In this document: positions 25,010 through 33,359 of the stretch, one piece after another | How the letters are laid out: each line of letters opens with the position of its first letter | How positions within the stretch are numbered: position 1 is the first letter of the stretch | Assembly: GCF_035474595.1 (NCBI RefSeq) | Contig: NZ_DATIND010000065.1 | Location: 58,993 to 122,992 of the forward strand | DNA length: 64,000 nucleotides | Reading direction: 5' to 3' | DNA from: Longimicrobium sp. | GTDB taxonomy: Bacteria > Gemmatimonadota > Gemmatimonadetes > Longimicrobiales > Longimicrobiaceae | Notes under the pieces: model-generated | What the model was told of the DNA's origin: nothing | Databases searched by the model: none | What the model saw: the letters and a program-made list of their open reading frames with translations, nothing else | Program-made: the position numbers and the translations under genes

Positions 25010-25891
25010 CTAATCCTCCGCCCGCCCCAGCGCCGCCGGCGGCACACTCCGCCCCACCAGCCCCGCCAGTGCAATGATCGTGAGCACGTAGGGGATCATC
25101 GAGACGAACTGGCTGGGGATGGCCTGCAGGCCCTGGAGCTGGATCTGCAGCGTCTCGGCGGCGGCGAAGAAGAGGCAGGCGATGCCCGCGCGGATGGGGT
25201 CCCAGCGCCCGAAGATCACCGCGGCCAGGGCCACGTACCCGCGCCCCGCCGTCATCTGGTCGGTGAACTGGTGCTGGTCCAGCGCCAGGTACGCCCCGCC
25301 CAGCGCCGCCAGCACGCCGGAGAGCATCACCGCAAGATACCGCACCCGCGGCACCGGCACGCCCACCGACTCGGCCGCCAGCGGGTGCTCGCCCACGGCG
25401 CGCACGCGCAGGCCGAACGGGGTGCGGTACATCACCCACCCCATCACCGGCACCAGGATGATCCCCAGCCACACCAGCGGGTTGGAGATCAGGGCGATGA
25501 TTCCCGACCCCCCGTTCTCGCCGCCGAAGCCGGGAACGCGCGGGGAGTTGCTGGAGCTGTCGAACGCCAGGTGCAGGAAGAAGCGCGTCAGGCCCACCAC
25601 CAGCAGGTTGATGGCGATCCCCACCACGATCTGGTCCGCCTTGTAGCGGATCGACGCCACCGCGTGCAGCAGCCCCATCACCAGCCCGCCGGCGACGCCG
25701 CAGAGGAGGCCCACCCACGCGCTGCCGCTGTAGTACGAGCCCAGCGTGGCGCAGAACGCGCCGCTGAGCATGAATCCCTCCAGCGTCAGCGACACCACCC
25801 CCGCGCGCTCGGCCACCACGCCGCCCGACGCCGCGAACAGGTAGGGGATGGCGATGCGGATCGCCTGCAGGATGAAGGTGATCACGATCAT
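25010..25891 (-). CDS. Nucleoside-type ABC transporter permease 2
   Basis: A 293-residue integral membrane protein with about eight TM helices. GGVVAERAGVVSLTLEGFMLSGAF and YKADQIVVGIAINLLVVGLTRFF are the typical segments of the second permease in BMP-dependent nucleoside importers (NupQ/YufQ type). RTPFGLRVRAVGEHPLAAESVGVPVPRVRYLAV is the coupling loop that contacts the ATPase. It is last gene of the four-gene operon; its ATG is three bases after the stop of permease 1. Confidence 0.9.
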   Translation of the reverse strand: MIVITFILQAIRIAIPYLFAASGGVVAERAGVVSLTLEGFMLSGAFCATLGSYYSGSAWVGLLCGVAGGLVMGLLHAVASIRYKADQIVVGIAINLLVVGLTRFFLHLAFDSSSNSPRVPGFGGENGGSGIIALISNPLVWLGIILVPVMGWVMYRTPFGLRVRAVGEHPLAAESVGVPVPRVRYLAVMLSGVLAALGGAYLALDQHQFTDQMTAGRGYVALAAVIFGRWDPIRAGIACLFFAAAETLQIQLQGLQAIPSQFVSMIPYVLTIIALAGLVGRSVPPAALGRAED

Positions 25892-25894
25892 CGG

Positions 25895-27001
25895 TCAGCC
25901 CCTCCGCGGCTGGAGGCGGAGAAGGCGCCGCACCTCGGGCACGGCCACCGCGACGGCCAGGATCACCACGCCCTGCAGCACTTCCACCATCTGCTTGGGC
26001 ACCACGGCGTTGATCGCCAGCCCGCCCTGGCTGAGCGTGGCGAAGAAGAGCGCCGCCAGGATCACGCCGACGGGGTCGTTGCGCCCCACCAGCGCCACCG
26101 CGATCCCCAGGAACCCGGCGCCGCCCGCGAAGCCGTCCTCGTAGTAGTGCTTGTAGCCCAGCACGAAGTTCACCCCGCCCAGCCCCGCCAGCGCGCCCGA
26201 GACCGCCATCGCCCGCAGCCACACGCCGCCCACGCGCACGCCCGCGTACTCGGCCGCGTCCGGCTGCAGCCCCACCGCGCGCAGCTCGTAGCCGCGCCGC
26301 GTGCGGAACAGGTACCACCACACCGCGCCGGCGGCGGCGAGCGACAGCAGGATGGTCCAGTTGGCCGCCGACCCGGTGAACGCCCCGCCCAGCCGCGGAA
26401 CGGCGCCGGCGTGGATATCGGGCGTGTGCAGCGTTTCCGGCACGTGCAGGTGCGCGGCGATGATCCAGTTCAGCAGCGCCAGGGTGATGAAGTTCAGCAT
26501 GATGGTGACGATCACCTCGTGCGCGCCGAAGCGTGCCTTCAGCGCCCCTGGCACCGCGCCCACGGCTCCTCCGCCCACCGCCGCGGCGACGATGCAGAGC
26601 GGCACCGCCAGCACCCCCGGCGTCCCCGCGGGAAGCATCAGCCCCAGCGCCGCCGCCAGGAATCCCCCCGCCGCCAGCTGCCCCTCCGCGCCGATGTTGA
26701 AGAGCCCGGCCCGGAGCGCCAGGGCGACGGCCAGCCCGGTGAACGCCAGCGTGGTCGTCTTGTACAGCACCTGCCCGAAGCCGTAGGCGTTCCCCCACGT
26801 CCCCTCCAGCAGGAGCTTGTAGACGGCGCCGGGCGACTGGCCGAAGGAAAGGATCAGCAGGTCGCCGATCACCAGCGCCAGCACGATGGCCACGATGGGC
26901 GGAAGGAGCGCCTCCTCCAGCCGCCCGCGCCAGGCGGACGACGCGGTGCCGCCCTTCGTCTCCGGCGCGGCGGGCGGGGTCTGCTGCACGGCTGTGCTCA
27001 C
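25895..27001 (-). CDS. Nucleoside-type ABC transporter permease 1
   Basis: A 368-residue membrane protein. An N-terminal Ala/Pro-rich cytosolic extension precedes about ten TM helices. Family landmarks are FTGLAVALALRAGLFNIGAEGQLAAGGF, FGAHEVIVTIMLNFITLALLNWII and the coupling segment RRGYELRAVGLQPDAAEYAGV (NupP/YufP type). It starts with GTG 27001, which overlaps the TGA of the ATPase gene (GTGA), so translation is coupled. A huge uninterrupted frame continues upstream in this phase, but only this part has membrane-protein composition. Confidence 0.9.
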   Translation of the reverse strand: MSTAVQQTPPAAPETKGGTASSAWRGRLEEALLPPIVAIVLALVIGDLLILSFGQSPGAVYKLLLEGTWGNAYGFGQVLYKTTTLAFTGLAVALALRAGLFNIGAEGQLAAGGFLAAALGLMLPAGTPGVLAVPLCIVAAAVGGGAVGAVPGALKARFGAHEVIVTIMLNFITLALLNWIIAAHLHVPETLHTPDIHAGAVPRLGGAFTGSAANWTILLSLAAAGAVWWYLFRTRRGYELRAVGLQPDAAEYAGVRVGGVWLRAMAVSGALAGLGGVNFVLGYKHYYEDGFAGGAGFLGIAVALVGRNDPVGVILAALFFATLSQGGLAINAVVPKQMVEVLQGVVILAVAVAVPEVRRLLRLQPRRG

Positions 27002-28545
27002 GCGGCCTCCCGCTGCGCGCCGGTCATGTAGGGTCCCAGCACTTCCTCGCTCGCCTCCGACCGCGGCATCACCGTCACGAACCGGCCGCCGTACATCACC
27101 GCCACGCGGTCGGCCAGCGCCAGCACCTCGTTCAGCTCCGCCGAGACGAGCAGGATCGCCTTCCCCGCGTCCCGCGCCTGGCGCAGGCGGTCGTGGATCA
27201 GCTCCACCGCGCCCACGTCCACGCCGCGTGTGGGCTGCGCGGCGAGCAGGACGCGGAAGTCGCGCATCATCTCCCGCGCGACAACCACCTTCTGCTGGTT
27301 GCCGCCGCTGAGCGCGCGTGCCGGGAGCGCCGGGTCGGGCGGGCGCACGTCGTACGCGCGCACCTGCTCGTCGGCGTTGCGGGCGATGCGCTCGCGGTCG
27401 AGCGCGAGGCCCTTCTGGAAGCGGTGCTGCTGTCCCAAAACGAGGTTGTCGGCGATGGAGTAGTCCAGCAGCAGCCCGCGCCGGTGCCGGTCCTCGGGGA
27501 TGTGGCTGAGCCCCGCGTCCCCCCGCTCGCGGACGCCGGTCCCCGTCACGTCCGCGCCCGCGAGGCGGATCGATCCCGAGGCGGCGGGGGCCAGGCCGGC
27601 GATGGCCTCGATCAGCTCCGTCTGCCCGTTCCCCTCCACCCCCGCGATCCCCAGGATCTCGCCGGGGCGGATGTCGAACGACACGCCGTCCACCGCGCGC
27701 GGGCGGCCGGGCGCGGCCACGACCAGGTCGCGCACCTCCAGCGCGGGCGCGGCGCCGGTCTCGGTCCGCCCGGGGCGGTAGACGTCGGCCTCCGCGGCCA
27801 GCGCGACCTCGCGCCCCACCATCGCCCGCGCGATGTCGTTCGGCGTCGTCGCGGAAGTGCGGATGCGGTCCACCGTGGCCCCTGCGCGCATCACCGTGAT
27901 GTTGTCGGAGATGTCCATCACCTCGTCCAGCCGGTGGGTGATGAGGACCACCGTGGCGCCGTTGTTCCGCAGGCCGCGGAGCACGCCCCACAGCTCCTGC
28001 ACCTCGGGGGGCGAGAGCACGGCGGTCGGCTCGTCCAGCACCAGCACCCTGGCGCCGCGCAGCAGCGCCTTCAGGATCTCCACCCGCTGCGCCTCGCCCA
28101 CCGACAGCTCGCTCACGCGGCGGCGCGGGTCCACCATCAGCCCGGTACGCCGCGTCAATTCCTCCACGTCGCGGAAGGCCTTGTCGCGGTCCAGCACCAG
28201 CCGCCGCCGCGGCTCCGTTCCAAGGACGACGTTCTCGGCGACCGACAGGGTGGGGACGAGCATGAAGTGCTGGTGCACCATCCCCACGCCGGCGTCGATG
28301 GCCTGCGCGGTGGTCCACCCCGTCACGTCGCGGCCGAAGACCTCCACGGTGCCCGCGTCGGGGGTGAACATCCCGCTCAGGATGCGCATGAGGGTGCTCT
28401 TGCCGGCGCCGTTCTCGCCCACCAGGGCGTGGATCTCGCCGGCGCCGACGTCCAGGCTGGCCCCGCGGTTGGCGCGCACGGGGCCGAAGCTCTTCTCGAT
28501 CCCGGCCATGCGCACCACGGGGGCGGCGGAGGGTTGCTCGGGCAA
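26998..28545 (-). CDS. Nucleoside/sugar-type ABC transporter ATPase (double domain)
   Basis: A 515-residue protein with two ABC domains. The first has Walker A GENGAGKST (43-51), signature LSVGEAQRVEI and Walker B VLVLDEPTAVL. The second is degenerate in the way usual for this class: GVEGNGQTE, signature LSGGNQQKVVVARE and AAQPTRGVDVGA. IHALVGENGAGKSTLMRILSGMFTPDAG and HIPEDRHRRGLLLDYSIADN match NupO/RbsA-like importers. The frame starts at TTG 28545 with no clear ribosome site; ATG 28509 (MAGIEKSFG) is an alternative that loses only 12 residues. It couples to permease 1. Confidence 0.92.
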   Translation of the reverse strand: MPEQPSAAPVVRMAGIEKSFGPVRANRGASLDVGAGEIHALVGENGAGKSTLMRILSGMFTPDAGTVEVFGRDVTGWTTAQAIDAGVGMVHQHFMLVPTLSVAENVVLGTEPRRRLVLDRDKAFRDVEELTRRTGLMVDPRRRVSELSVGEAQRVEILKALLRGARVLVLDEPTAVLSPPEVQELWGVLRGLRNNGATVVLITHRLDEVMDISDNITVMRAGATVDRIRTSATTPNDIARAMVGREVALAAEADVYRPGRTETGAAPALEVRDLVVAAPGRPRAVDGVSFDIRPGEILGIAGVEGNGQTELIEAIAGLAPAASGSIRLAGADVTGTGVRERGDAGLSHIPEDRHRRGLLLDYSIADNLVLGQQHRFQKGLALDRERIARNADEQVRAYDVRPPDPALPARALSGGNQQKVVVAREMMRDFRVLLAAQPTRGVDVGAVELIHDRLRQARDAGKAILLVSAELNEVLALADRVAVMYGGRFVTVMPRSEASEEVLGPYMTGAQREAA

Positions 28546-28584
28546 TTGCGTGCGGGGTAGCGGGATGGGGGAGATGATGACGGT

Positions 28585-29634
28585 TCAGCGCTCGCTGGGC
28601 ACCACGATGCGCCCGGCGATGATCTCGGCCTTCAACTGCTCCACGCGCGTGCGGACGGAGTCGGGGATGAGGGCGCGGTTGTGCTCGTCGTACACGTAGC
28701 GCACGCCGTTCTCCTTCAGACCGAACCAGTCCACCCCGCCGTGGAAGGTGCCGTCGCGCACCTTCTTCACCTCGTCGAACACGGCGTTGTCCACGCCTTT
28801 CACCATGCTGGTGAGCACGAAGCCCGGCGCCTCCTGGTACTGGTCGGCGTCCACGCCGATCGCCAGCTTGCCGGTGGCGCGCGCGGCCTCGAACACGCCC
28901 AGCCCGGTGCTGCCCGAGGCGTGGAAGATGACGTCGACGCCCTGGTTGTACTGGCTGAGCGCCAGCTCCTTCCCCTTCCCCGGGTTGCGGAAGGCCTCGG
29001 GGGTCACGCCCGCGTACTGCGCGATCACGCGGCAGTCGGGGCAGACGGAGTGCACGCCCGCCTTGTAGCCCGCCTCGAACTTGTGGATCAGGGGGATGTC
29101 CATCCCGCCCACGAAGCCCACCTTCTTGGTCTTGCTGGTGAGCGCGGCGATGGCGCCCACCAGGAACGAGCCCTGCTCCTCGCGGAACTTCAGCGCGGCC
29201 AGGTTGGGCGGCGGGGGGATGACGTTCCCCTGCGCGTCGGTCGACAGCGCGTAGTCCACCCCGGCGAAGTGGATGCCGGGATATTCCTTCGCCAGCTGCG
29301 TCAGGTCGTCGCTGAAGATGAAGCCGACGCCGATGACGAGGTCGAGGCCCTGCGCGGCCAGCAGCCGGAGCCCGGCCTCGCGGTCCGAGCCCTCGCCGGG
29401 CTCCACCAGGCGGACGTCGGCGCCCAGCTCGCGGGCGGCGCGCATGGCGCCCAGGTAGGCGCCGTCGTTGAAGCTCTTGTCGCCGCGGCCGCCCACGTCG
29501 AACACGATGCCGACGGTGAGCCTGTGGCCGCCGGCCGGCGCGGCCGCGGGGGCCTGGGCGCCGCCGGGGCGGACGAAGAGCAGGGCGACGTGTGCGGCCA
29601 GCAGCACGCCGATGAAGATCAGGAGCTTGCGCAT
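28585..29634 (-). CDS. BMP-family ABC transporter substrate-binding protein
   Basis: A 349-residue secreted binding protein. The N-terminal hydrophobic anchor MRKLLIFIGVLLAAHVALLFV is followed by an Ala/Pro linker. BmpA/PnrA landmarks are LTVGIVFDVGGRGDKSFNDGAYLGAM, GVGFIFSDDLTQLAKEYPGIHFAGVDY, EEQGSFLVGAIAAL, KVGFVGGMDIPLIHKFEAGYKAG and DVIFHASGSTGLGVFEAA. Such proteins bind purine nucleosides and feed the importer. It is first gene of the operon; the ATPase gene begins about 40 bases downstream. No lipobox Cys is visible, so the protein is probably membrane-anchored by its N-terminal helix. There is no clear Shine-Dalgarno before ATG 29634. Confidence 0.92.
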   Translation of the reverse strand: MRKLLIFIGVLLAAHVALLFVRPGGAQAPAAAPAGGHRLTVGIVFDVGGRGDKSFNDGAYLGAMRAARELGADVRLVEPGEGSDREAGLRLLAAQGLDLVIGVGFIFSDDLTQLAKEYPGIHFAGVDYALSTDAQGNVIPPPPNLAALKFREEQGSFLVGAIAALTSKTKKVGFVGGMDIPLIHKFEAGYKAGVHSVCPDCRVIAQYAGVTPEAFRNPGKGKELALSQYNQGVDVIFHASGSTGLGVFEAARATGKLAIGVDADQYQEAPGFVLTSMVKGVDNAVFDEVKKVRDGTFHGGVDWFGLKENGVRYVYDEHNRALIPDSVRTRVEQLKAEIIAGRIVVPSER

Positions 29635-29774
29635 GGGGGTATAGAATCGTCCGTGTCCCGCACCGCGTCAAGCAGAAGCGCCGCGGGTTGCCGCCGTTTC
29701 GGGGTGCGCCGGTGTACACCGCGCGCGCCGGGAGTTTCCGCGGAGGCCCGGGAGGTGTCCCGCCGCTGATCGCA

Positions 29775-29834
29775 AAGGCGGCTGAAGCCGCGGCAACAAC
29801 CACGGAAAGCCTCGCCAACCGCGCGAGGCTTCAA
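29775..29834. repeat. Dispersed 60-bp repeat (GCGGCTGAAGCCGC / CCTCGC..GCGAGG)
   Basis: The sequence contains two small palindromes (GGCGGCTGAAGCC and AGCCTCGCcaaccgcGCGAGGCT) joined by GGCAACAACCACGGAA. An inverted copy with few differences lies at 43797-43858. Shorter relatives are inside the 220-bp repeats at 35118 and 54062. Confidence 0.85.
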
Positions 29835-29950
29835 CGGCAGAGCATCGGCCAGCCGCCGGTGTGCCTGGGCGGTTCCATGGCGTGTTAGAACCGTCCCACG
29901 CCAACCGTTCATGCGTTGGATGAGGATCAACGAACGAGGGAGGAACCGAC

Positions 29951-30403
29951 GTGGCGGAATACAGAATCGAGGAATCGGCGGCCATCGCGGCGCCGCCGGC
30001 GCGGGTGTACGGGATCGTGGCGGACTACCACGCCGGCCACCCGCGCATCCTCCCCAGGCAGTTCCACGACCTGGTGGTGGAGAAGGGCGGGGTGGGCGAG
30101 GGCACCGTCATCCGCTTCCAGGTCACGGTGCTCGGCCGCACGGCCACGCTGCGCGGCCACGTTACCGAGCCGGAGCCCGGCCGCGTGCTGGTGGAGAGCT
30201 ATCCCGAGAACGGCAACGTCACCACCTTCATCGCCGACCCGCTGGAGGGCGGCCGCGCGACGCGCATGACCATCTCCACCGTGATGCGGGGCCGCGGCGG
30301 CATCCTCGGCGCCGTGGAGCGCTGGCTCTTCACCCGCACGCTGCGCCCCATCTACGTCGAGGAGTTGGGCCTGCTCGCAAACGTGGCCGCGGAGGCGGAG
30401 TGA
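29951..30403 (+). CDS. SRPBCC (START/Bet v1-like) family protein
   Basis: A 150-residue protein of the polyketide-cyclase/SRPBCC fold: YRIEESAAIAAPPARVYGIVADYHAGHPRILP, GVGEGTVIRFQVTVLGRTATLRGHV, GRVLVESYPENGNVTTFIADPLEGG and the C-terminal helix GAVERWLFTRTLRPIYVEEL. The fold makes a hydrophobic ligand pocket; the ligand is unknown. The start GTG 29951 has GGGAGGAACC upstream. It is a single gene, convergent with the RloA/B operon, 20 bases from the end of RloB. Confidence 0.85.
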   Translation: MAEYRIEESAAIAAPPARVYGIVADYHAGHPRILPRQFHDLVVEKGGVGEGTVIRFQVTVLGRTATLRGHVTEPEPGRVLVESYPENGNVTTFIADPLEGGRATRMTISTVMRGRGGILGAVERWLFTRTLRPIYVEELGLLANVAAEAE

Positions 30404-30423
30404 CGAGAAGGCGATGATCGCGG

Positions 30424-31071
30424 TCAGAGGCGCGCTTCTTTCCCGAAGCGGCGAATCTGTTCGGTGAGGCGATACACGCCCGTAGAGGGATTCGCGCCTT
30501 CCTGGTCCAGACCGGCGTGGTGCCGGTCGAGCGCTTCGGCCCTTCTCACCGCGTCCGCATAGCCGGGGTCCAGGTCCTCGAAGCGGAGATGCTTGTCGTA
30601 CTGGGGCAAATGCTTGCGGAGCAGCCGCGCAGCCTGATCCGGTTTCACGTGGGCGGCGTGTTCCGCGAAGTGGAGGAACAGCCAGAGCTCGAAGCACGGG
30701 TTGGATAGGGCGAGTTGGACGTCCGCCTTCCCCGCGAGTGTACGCGCGGCCTCCAACCGGGCGTGCTGGTCCACGTCCAGCACGCACCAGACTTCGTCGA
30801 ATCTCAGATTGTCGTCGCGCTCGCGCTTTGCACGCTGCGCGGCATCGTCCCGAATCGCGATCGCCCGTTCCACCAATGCGAGCGGATCGCCGCCGGGAGA
30901 TTCCACCCGTACGCGAACCGTGTTGGCTCCCCGCGCCAGCCGAAATCCCTCCACGTACTGCGGTTCCGTGACCTTCCCCTCGCACACGACGAGGATCATG
31001 GGAAGGGGATCACGGAACGGGGCTCGCCGGCCCAGCGAGTTTCCGCCTCCCCGGCGCGGACCGCGCGCCAT
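30424..31071 (-). CDS. rloB: RloB family protein (AbiL-like defence, nuclease-like subunit)
   Basis: A 215-residue protein. A basic N-terminus is followed by MILVVCEGKVTEPQYVEGFRL (CEGxTE, the Toprim-like acidic motif), VRVESPGGDPLALVERAI, DEVWCVLDVDQHAR (DVD), ALSNPCFELWLFLHF and the Lys/His-rich C-terminal region. This is the RloB pattern: a Toprim-related protein always paired with an AAA ATPase (RloA) in mobile defence loci, equivalent to AbiLii of lactococcal abortive infection. Its ATG 31071 shares one base with the TGA of the ATPase gene (TGATG), indicating coupling. It is probably the effector nuclease. Confidence 0.88.
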   Translation of the reverse strand: MARGPRRGGGNSLGRRAPFRDPLPMILVVCEGKVTEPQYVEGFRLARGANTVRVRVESPGGDPLALVERAIAIRDDAAQRAKRERDDNLRFDEVWCVLDVDQHARLEAARTLAGKADVQLALSNPCFELWLFLHFAEHAAHVKPDQAARLLRKHLPQYDKHLRFEDLDPGYADAVRRAEALDRHHAGLDQEGANPSTGVYRLTEQIRRFGKEARL

Positions 31072-32330
31072 CAGCTGCCGGTCCGCCGGAACGTTGGAGG
31101 CGTGCGCACCGACGGAACCGCGCCGAAGCGTCCCTGCAGGTACCCACGCTCGAGATTCTCGTGCTTTCGCGCGCGGAAGTCGGTCAGCGGGAACAGCCGT
31201 GTTGCGCCGTCGTCTCCCTTCTCCGTGAACCAGATTTGATCCCGCCGGAGGAGCTCGGTGTCGAGGAGATTGGTGTCGTGGGTGTTGAAGATCAGCTGCG
31301 CACCGTTCGGGTTTGTCTCCGGATCGTTGAACATGCGGACGATCTTGAGCGCCAGGTGCGGATGAAGGCTGCGGTCGAGCTCGTCGACCACCAAGGTTCC
31401 ACCGCTCGTCATTACCTCGACCATTGCTCCGGCGAGGGCAAACAGTGTACGCGTTCCTGCGGACTCTCCCTTGAATGGCAAAGCCACGGGGATACGGCCG
31501 TTCGTGCGATGAACAAGCTTCACGCTTGCCAGCTCGGAAGAGCCGAATACCGCCATCATTTTATCCAACATCCGCGCGCGAGCGGCTCCTTCCTGATCAT
31601 CCTCCAACACTTCGATTTCCGTGATCCCGAGATCCGCGGATTTCAAGATGTCGAAGACCTTCGCGCGATAGTCGGGATCCAGACAGCGTTCACTCACTTC
31701 AAGCGTGAGGTTGTCGAAAGTTCCTGCTTCGATAACCCGAAGCTGTTTAGAGAACCACTCGTGGAGCGGAGACAACATTTGATGGTTATTCTGCGCCGCG
31801 GCGGAGAGGAACAGGCTGTTCGGGCGAGTAAGTGCGGCGATCGTACGATTTTCACCCGAAAGAAGGCGGCTGAATGCGAACTCGTCGGGTAGGTCATAGG
31901 TGCGGGTGAACCACTCCTGACGCCGTCCCTTAGGATACGCGTAGAGCCATTCCTCCAGCACCCGAGAAGAATCGACAACGAAACCGTACTCGTATCTTAT
32001 GTTGTCTAAACTCACATCTACGATGAAGGATGAAGGCTCACCCACAGAGGTGGTGTCCAGAGCAAATGGATCGCGGGAAATTCCACCACCCGGATCCCAG
32101 GATTTATGCGAATCAGTTACAGCGGACTTCATAAACTGAAGCGCGGAGCAGAGCGTCGATTTACCCGACGCGTTGGGACCGTATAACGCGGCGCTACGAA
32201 GCACGCCGAAGTCAAAGGCGGACGGGCGCGCAACCGCCTCGGGAAGCTCCGACATAGTAGATGCGACAAGGGAGAACTCCTGCTCGTCCCTGATCGAGCG
32301 GTAGTTCTTAACCCGGAAGCGAATCAGCAC
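31071..32330 (-). CDS. RloA-like AAA ATPase (AbiL-like defence)
   Basis: A 419-residue SMC/ABC-like AAA ATPase. VLIRFRVKNYRSIRDEQEFSL opens the nucleotide domain. Walker A is GPNASGKST (51-59), Walker B is GGTLVVDELDRSLHPHLAL, and the H-loop region is QLIFNTHDTNLLD. RNRIPVALPFKGESAGTRTLFAL-type signature residues are present. The middle is an alpha/beta insertion. Members form the sensing/ATPase half of RloAB/AbiL-type phage defence. It starts with GTG 32330 (GGGAACAGCC upstream), where homology begins; upstream codons are not conserved. G+C is lower than in the housekeeping genes, consistent with transfer. Confidence 0.88.
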   Translation of the reverse strand: MLIRFRVKNYRSIRDEQEFSLVASTMSELPEAVARPSAFDFGVLRSAALYGPNASGKSTLCSALQFMKSAVTDSHKSWDPGGGISRDPFALDTTSVGEPSSFIVDVSLDNIRYEYGFVVDSSRVLEEWLYAYPKGRRQEWFTRTYDLPDEFAFSRLLSGENRTIAALTRPNSLFLSAAAQNNHQMLSPLHEWFSKQLRVIEAGTFDNLTLEVSERCLDPDYRAKVFDILKSADLGITEIEVLEDDQEGAARARMLDKMMAVFGSSELASVKLVHRTNGRIPVALPFKGESAGTRTLFALAGAMVEVMTSGGTLVVDELDRSLHPHLALKIVRMFNDPETNPNGAQLIFNTHDTNLLDTELLRRDQIWFTEKGDDGATRLFPLTDFRARKHENLERGYLQGRFGAVPSVRTPPTFRRTGS

Positions 32331-32503
32331 GGCTGTTCCCGTGAATGCGTGTGGAATGCACTGACAAGCGGAAATTCGACTAAATTCCGCAACATGCATT
32401 GGGAAGGCTACGCAAATAAGCGTTTTAGAACAAGTGCCGTGCATCGCAGGCTCCGTCGCGCGGCCACTCTGGATACGTTTGCCGGGTGGCGCAGAAGCCG
32501 AAA

Positions 32504-32532
32504 GCCCCCGCATCCCAATCGGATGCGAGGGC
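32504..32532 (-). terminator. Terminator of the precursor cluster (reverse strand)
   Basis: Arms 32504-32515 and 32521-32532 form a 12-bp stem with one mismatch and a five-base loop. On the reverse strand it is followed by TTTCGGC. It lies 57 bases after the last precursor gene. Confidence 0.7.
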
Positions 32533-32588
32533 CTTCGTCTGTCCGGCGGATCCGCTCGGCGGCGGTGGGGACGCGAACGGGGCTGCCG

Positions 32589-32783
32589 TCAGACGCAGCA
32601 GGCGTAGCGGGTGTTGATCTCCTGCTCGTACGTCTCCTCGCCGCGCGAGGCGGCGCCGCAGGTGTAGCCCTGGCTGCACACGCTATCGTCGTACCCGCGT
32701 ACGGTGCCCTTCGCGCGGGCGCCGGCGCTCGCCTCGAAGCTCTCCACTTTCAGCCCGTCCAGCTCCAGCCGCAGCTTGTCCAT
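32589..32783 (-). CDS. RiPP-type precursor peptide 6 (TRYACCV family)
   Basis: A 64-residue peptide. The leader DKLRLELDGLKVESFEASA is followed by AKGTVRGYD and a core DSVCSQGYTCGAASRG plus the constant end EETYEQEINTRYACCV. It is last of three tandem paralogues that share leader and C-terminus while differing at the loop between the first two Cys. Two vicinal Cys near the end and two upstream give four in all. This C-terminal block is unlike that of the other precursors in the window, so it is a separate subfamily. Confidence 0.75.
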   Translation of the reverse strand: MDKLRLELDGLKVESFEASAGARAKGTVRGYDDSVCSQGYTCGAASRGEETYEQEINTRYACCV

Positions 32784-32821
32784 CGTTTCCTCCAGGGTTT
32801 CGCGTGTGTGCGGGCCGCGCC

Positions 32822-33016
32822 TCAGACGCAGCAGGCGTAGCGGGTGAACACCTCCTGCTCGTACGTCTCCTCGCCGCGCGAGGCGATGCCGCAGGTCGGC
32901 TGGTTGCTGCAGGTGCTGCCGTCGAACCCCAGCACCGTTCCCTTGCCGCGCCGCTCCGCGCTCGCCTCGAAGCTCTCCACCTTCAGCCCGTCCAGCTCCA
33001 GCCGCAGCTTGTTCAT
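32822..33016 (-). CDS. RiPP-type precursor peptide 7 (TRYACCV family)
   Basis: A 64-residue paralogue, middle of the set. The leader NKLRLELDGLKVESFEASA is nearly identical to peptide 6. GKGTVLGFD precedes the core STCSNQPTCGIASRGEETY, and the end is EQEVFTRYACCV. ATG 33016 is chosen because it begins the leader; an in-frame extension to 33334 runs through the next precursor gene in another phase and has no support. Spacing between the genes is 38 bases on each side, so one transcript is likely. Confidence 0.75.
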   Translation of the reverse strand: MNKLRLELDGLKVESFEASAERRGKGTVLGFDGSTCSNQPTCGIASRGEETYEQEVFTRYACCV

Positions 33017-33054
33017 CGGTACCTCCGCCGTGAAAGGGTGTGCGGAACCGCGCC

Positions 33055-33243
33055 TCAGACGCAGCAGGCGTAGCGCGTGATGACCTCCTGCTGGTACGTC
33101 TCCTCGCCGCGCGAGGGGTTGCCGCAGGTGGGCTGCACGCTGCAGAAAGCCACGAACGGCGCCGCGTTCGCGTCGCGCCCGCCCGGCCGGGGCTCGAAGC
33201 TCTCGATCTTCAGCCCGTCCACGTTCAGCCGCAGCTTCTCCAT
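33055..33243 (-). CDS. RiPP-type precursor peptide 8 (TRYACCV family, divergent)
   Basis: A 62-residue peptide, first of the three-gene set. The leader EKLRLNVDGLKIESFEPR is conserved, but the GTV step is replaced by NAAPFVAF. The C-terminal half FCSVQPTCGNPSRGEETY and QQEVITRYACCV matches peptides 6 and 7. The loss of GTV while both leader and tail are kept shows that the tail is under stronger constraint than the supposed processing region. The gene sits 117 bases upstream of, and on the same strand as, a CHASE3 kinase gene. Confidence 0.72.
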   Translation of the reverse strand: MEKLRLNVDGLKIESFEPRPGGRDANAAPFVAFCSVQPTCGNPSRGEETYQQEVITRYACCV

Positions 33244-33359
33244 GTCGCCGTCTCCCGCGTGAAGTGTGCTCCTCCGTGCCCGGCGTCCGCGCGGGCACGG
33301 AGGTAACACAACGTCGCGGACGGCCGCGCGTCAAGGCGCACTGCGTGCGGTTCGGGCGA

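Noticed and set aside
25895..29818. Very long open frame of over 1300 codons on the reverse strand
   Set aside because: Only the part up to 27001 has permease composition. The remainder is an antisense or out-of-phase shadow of the ATPase and binding-protein genes in G+C-rich DNA.
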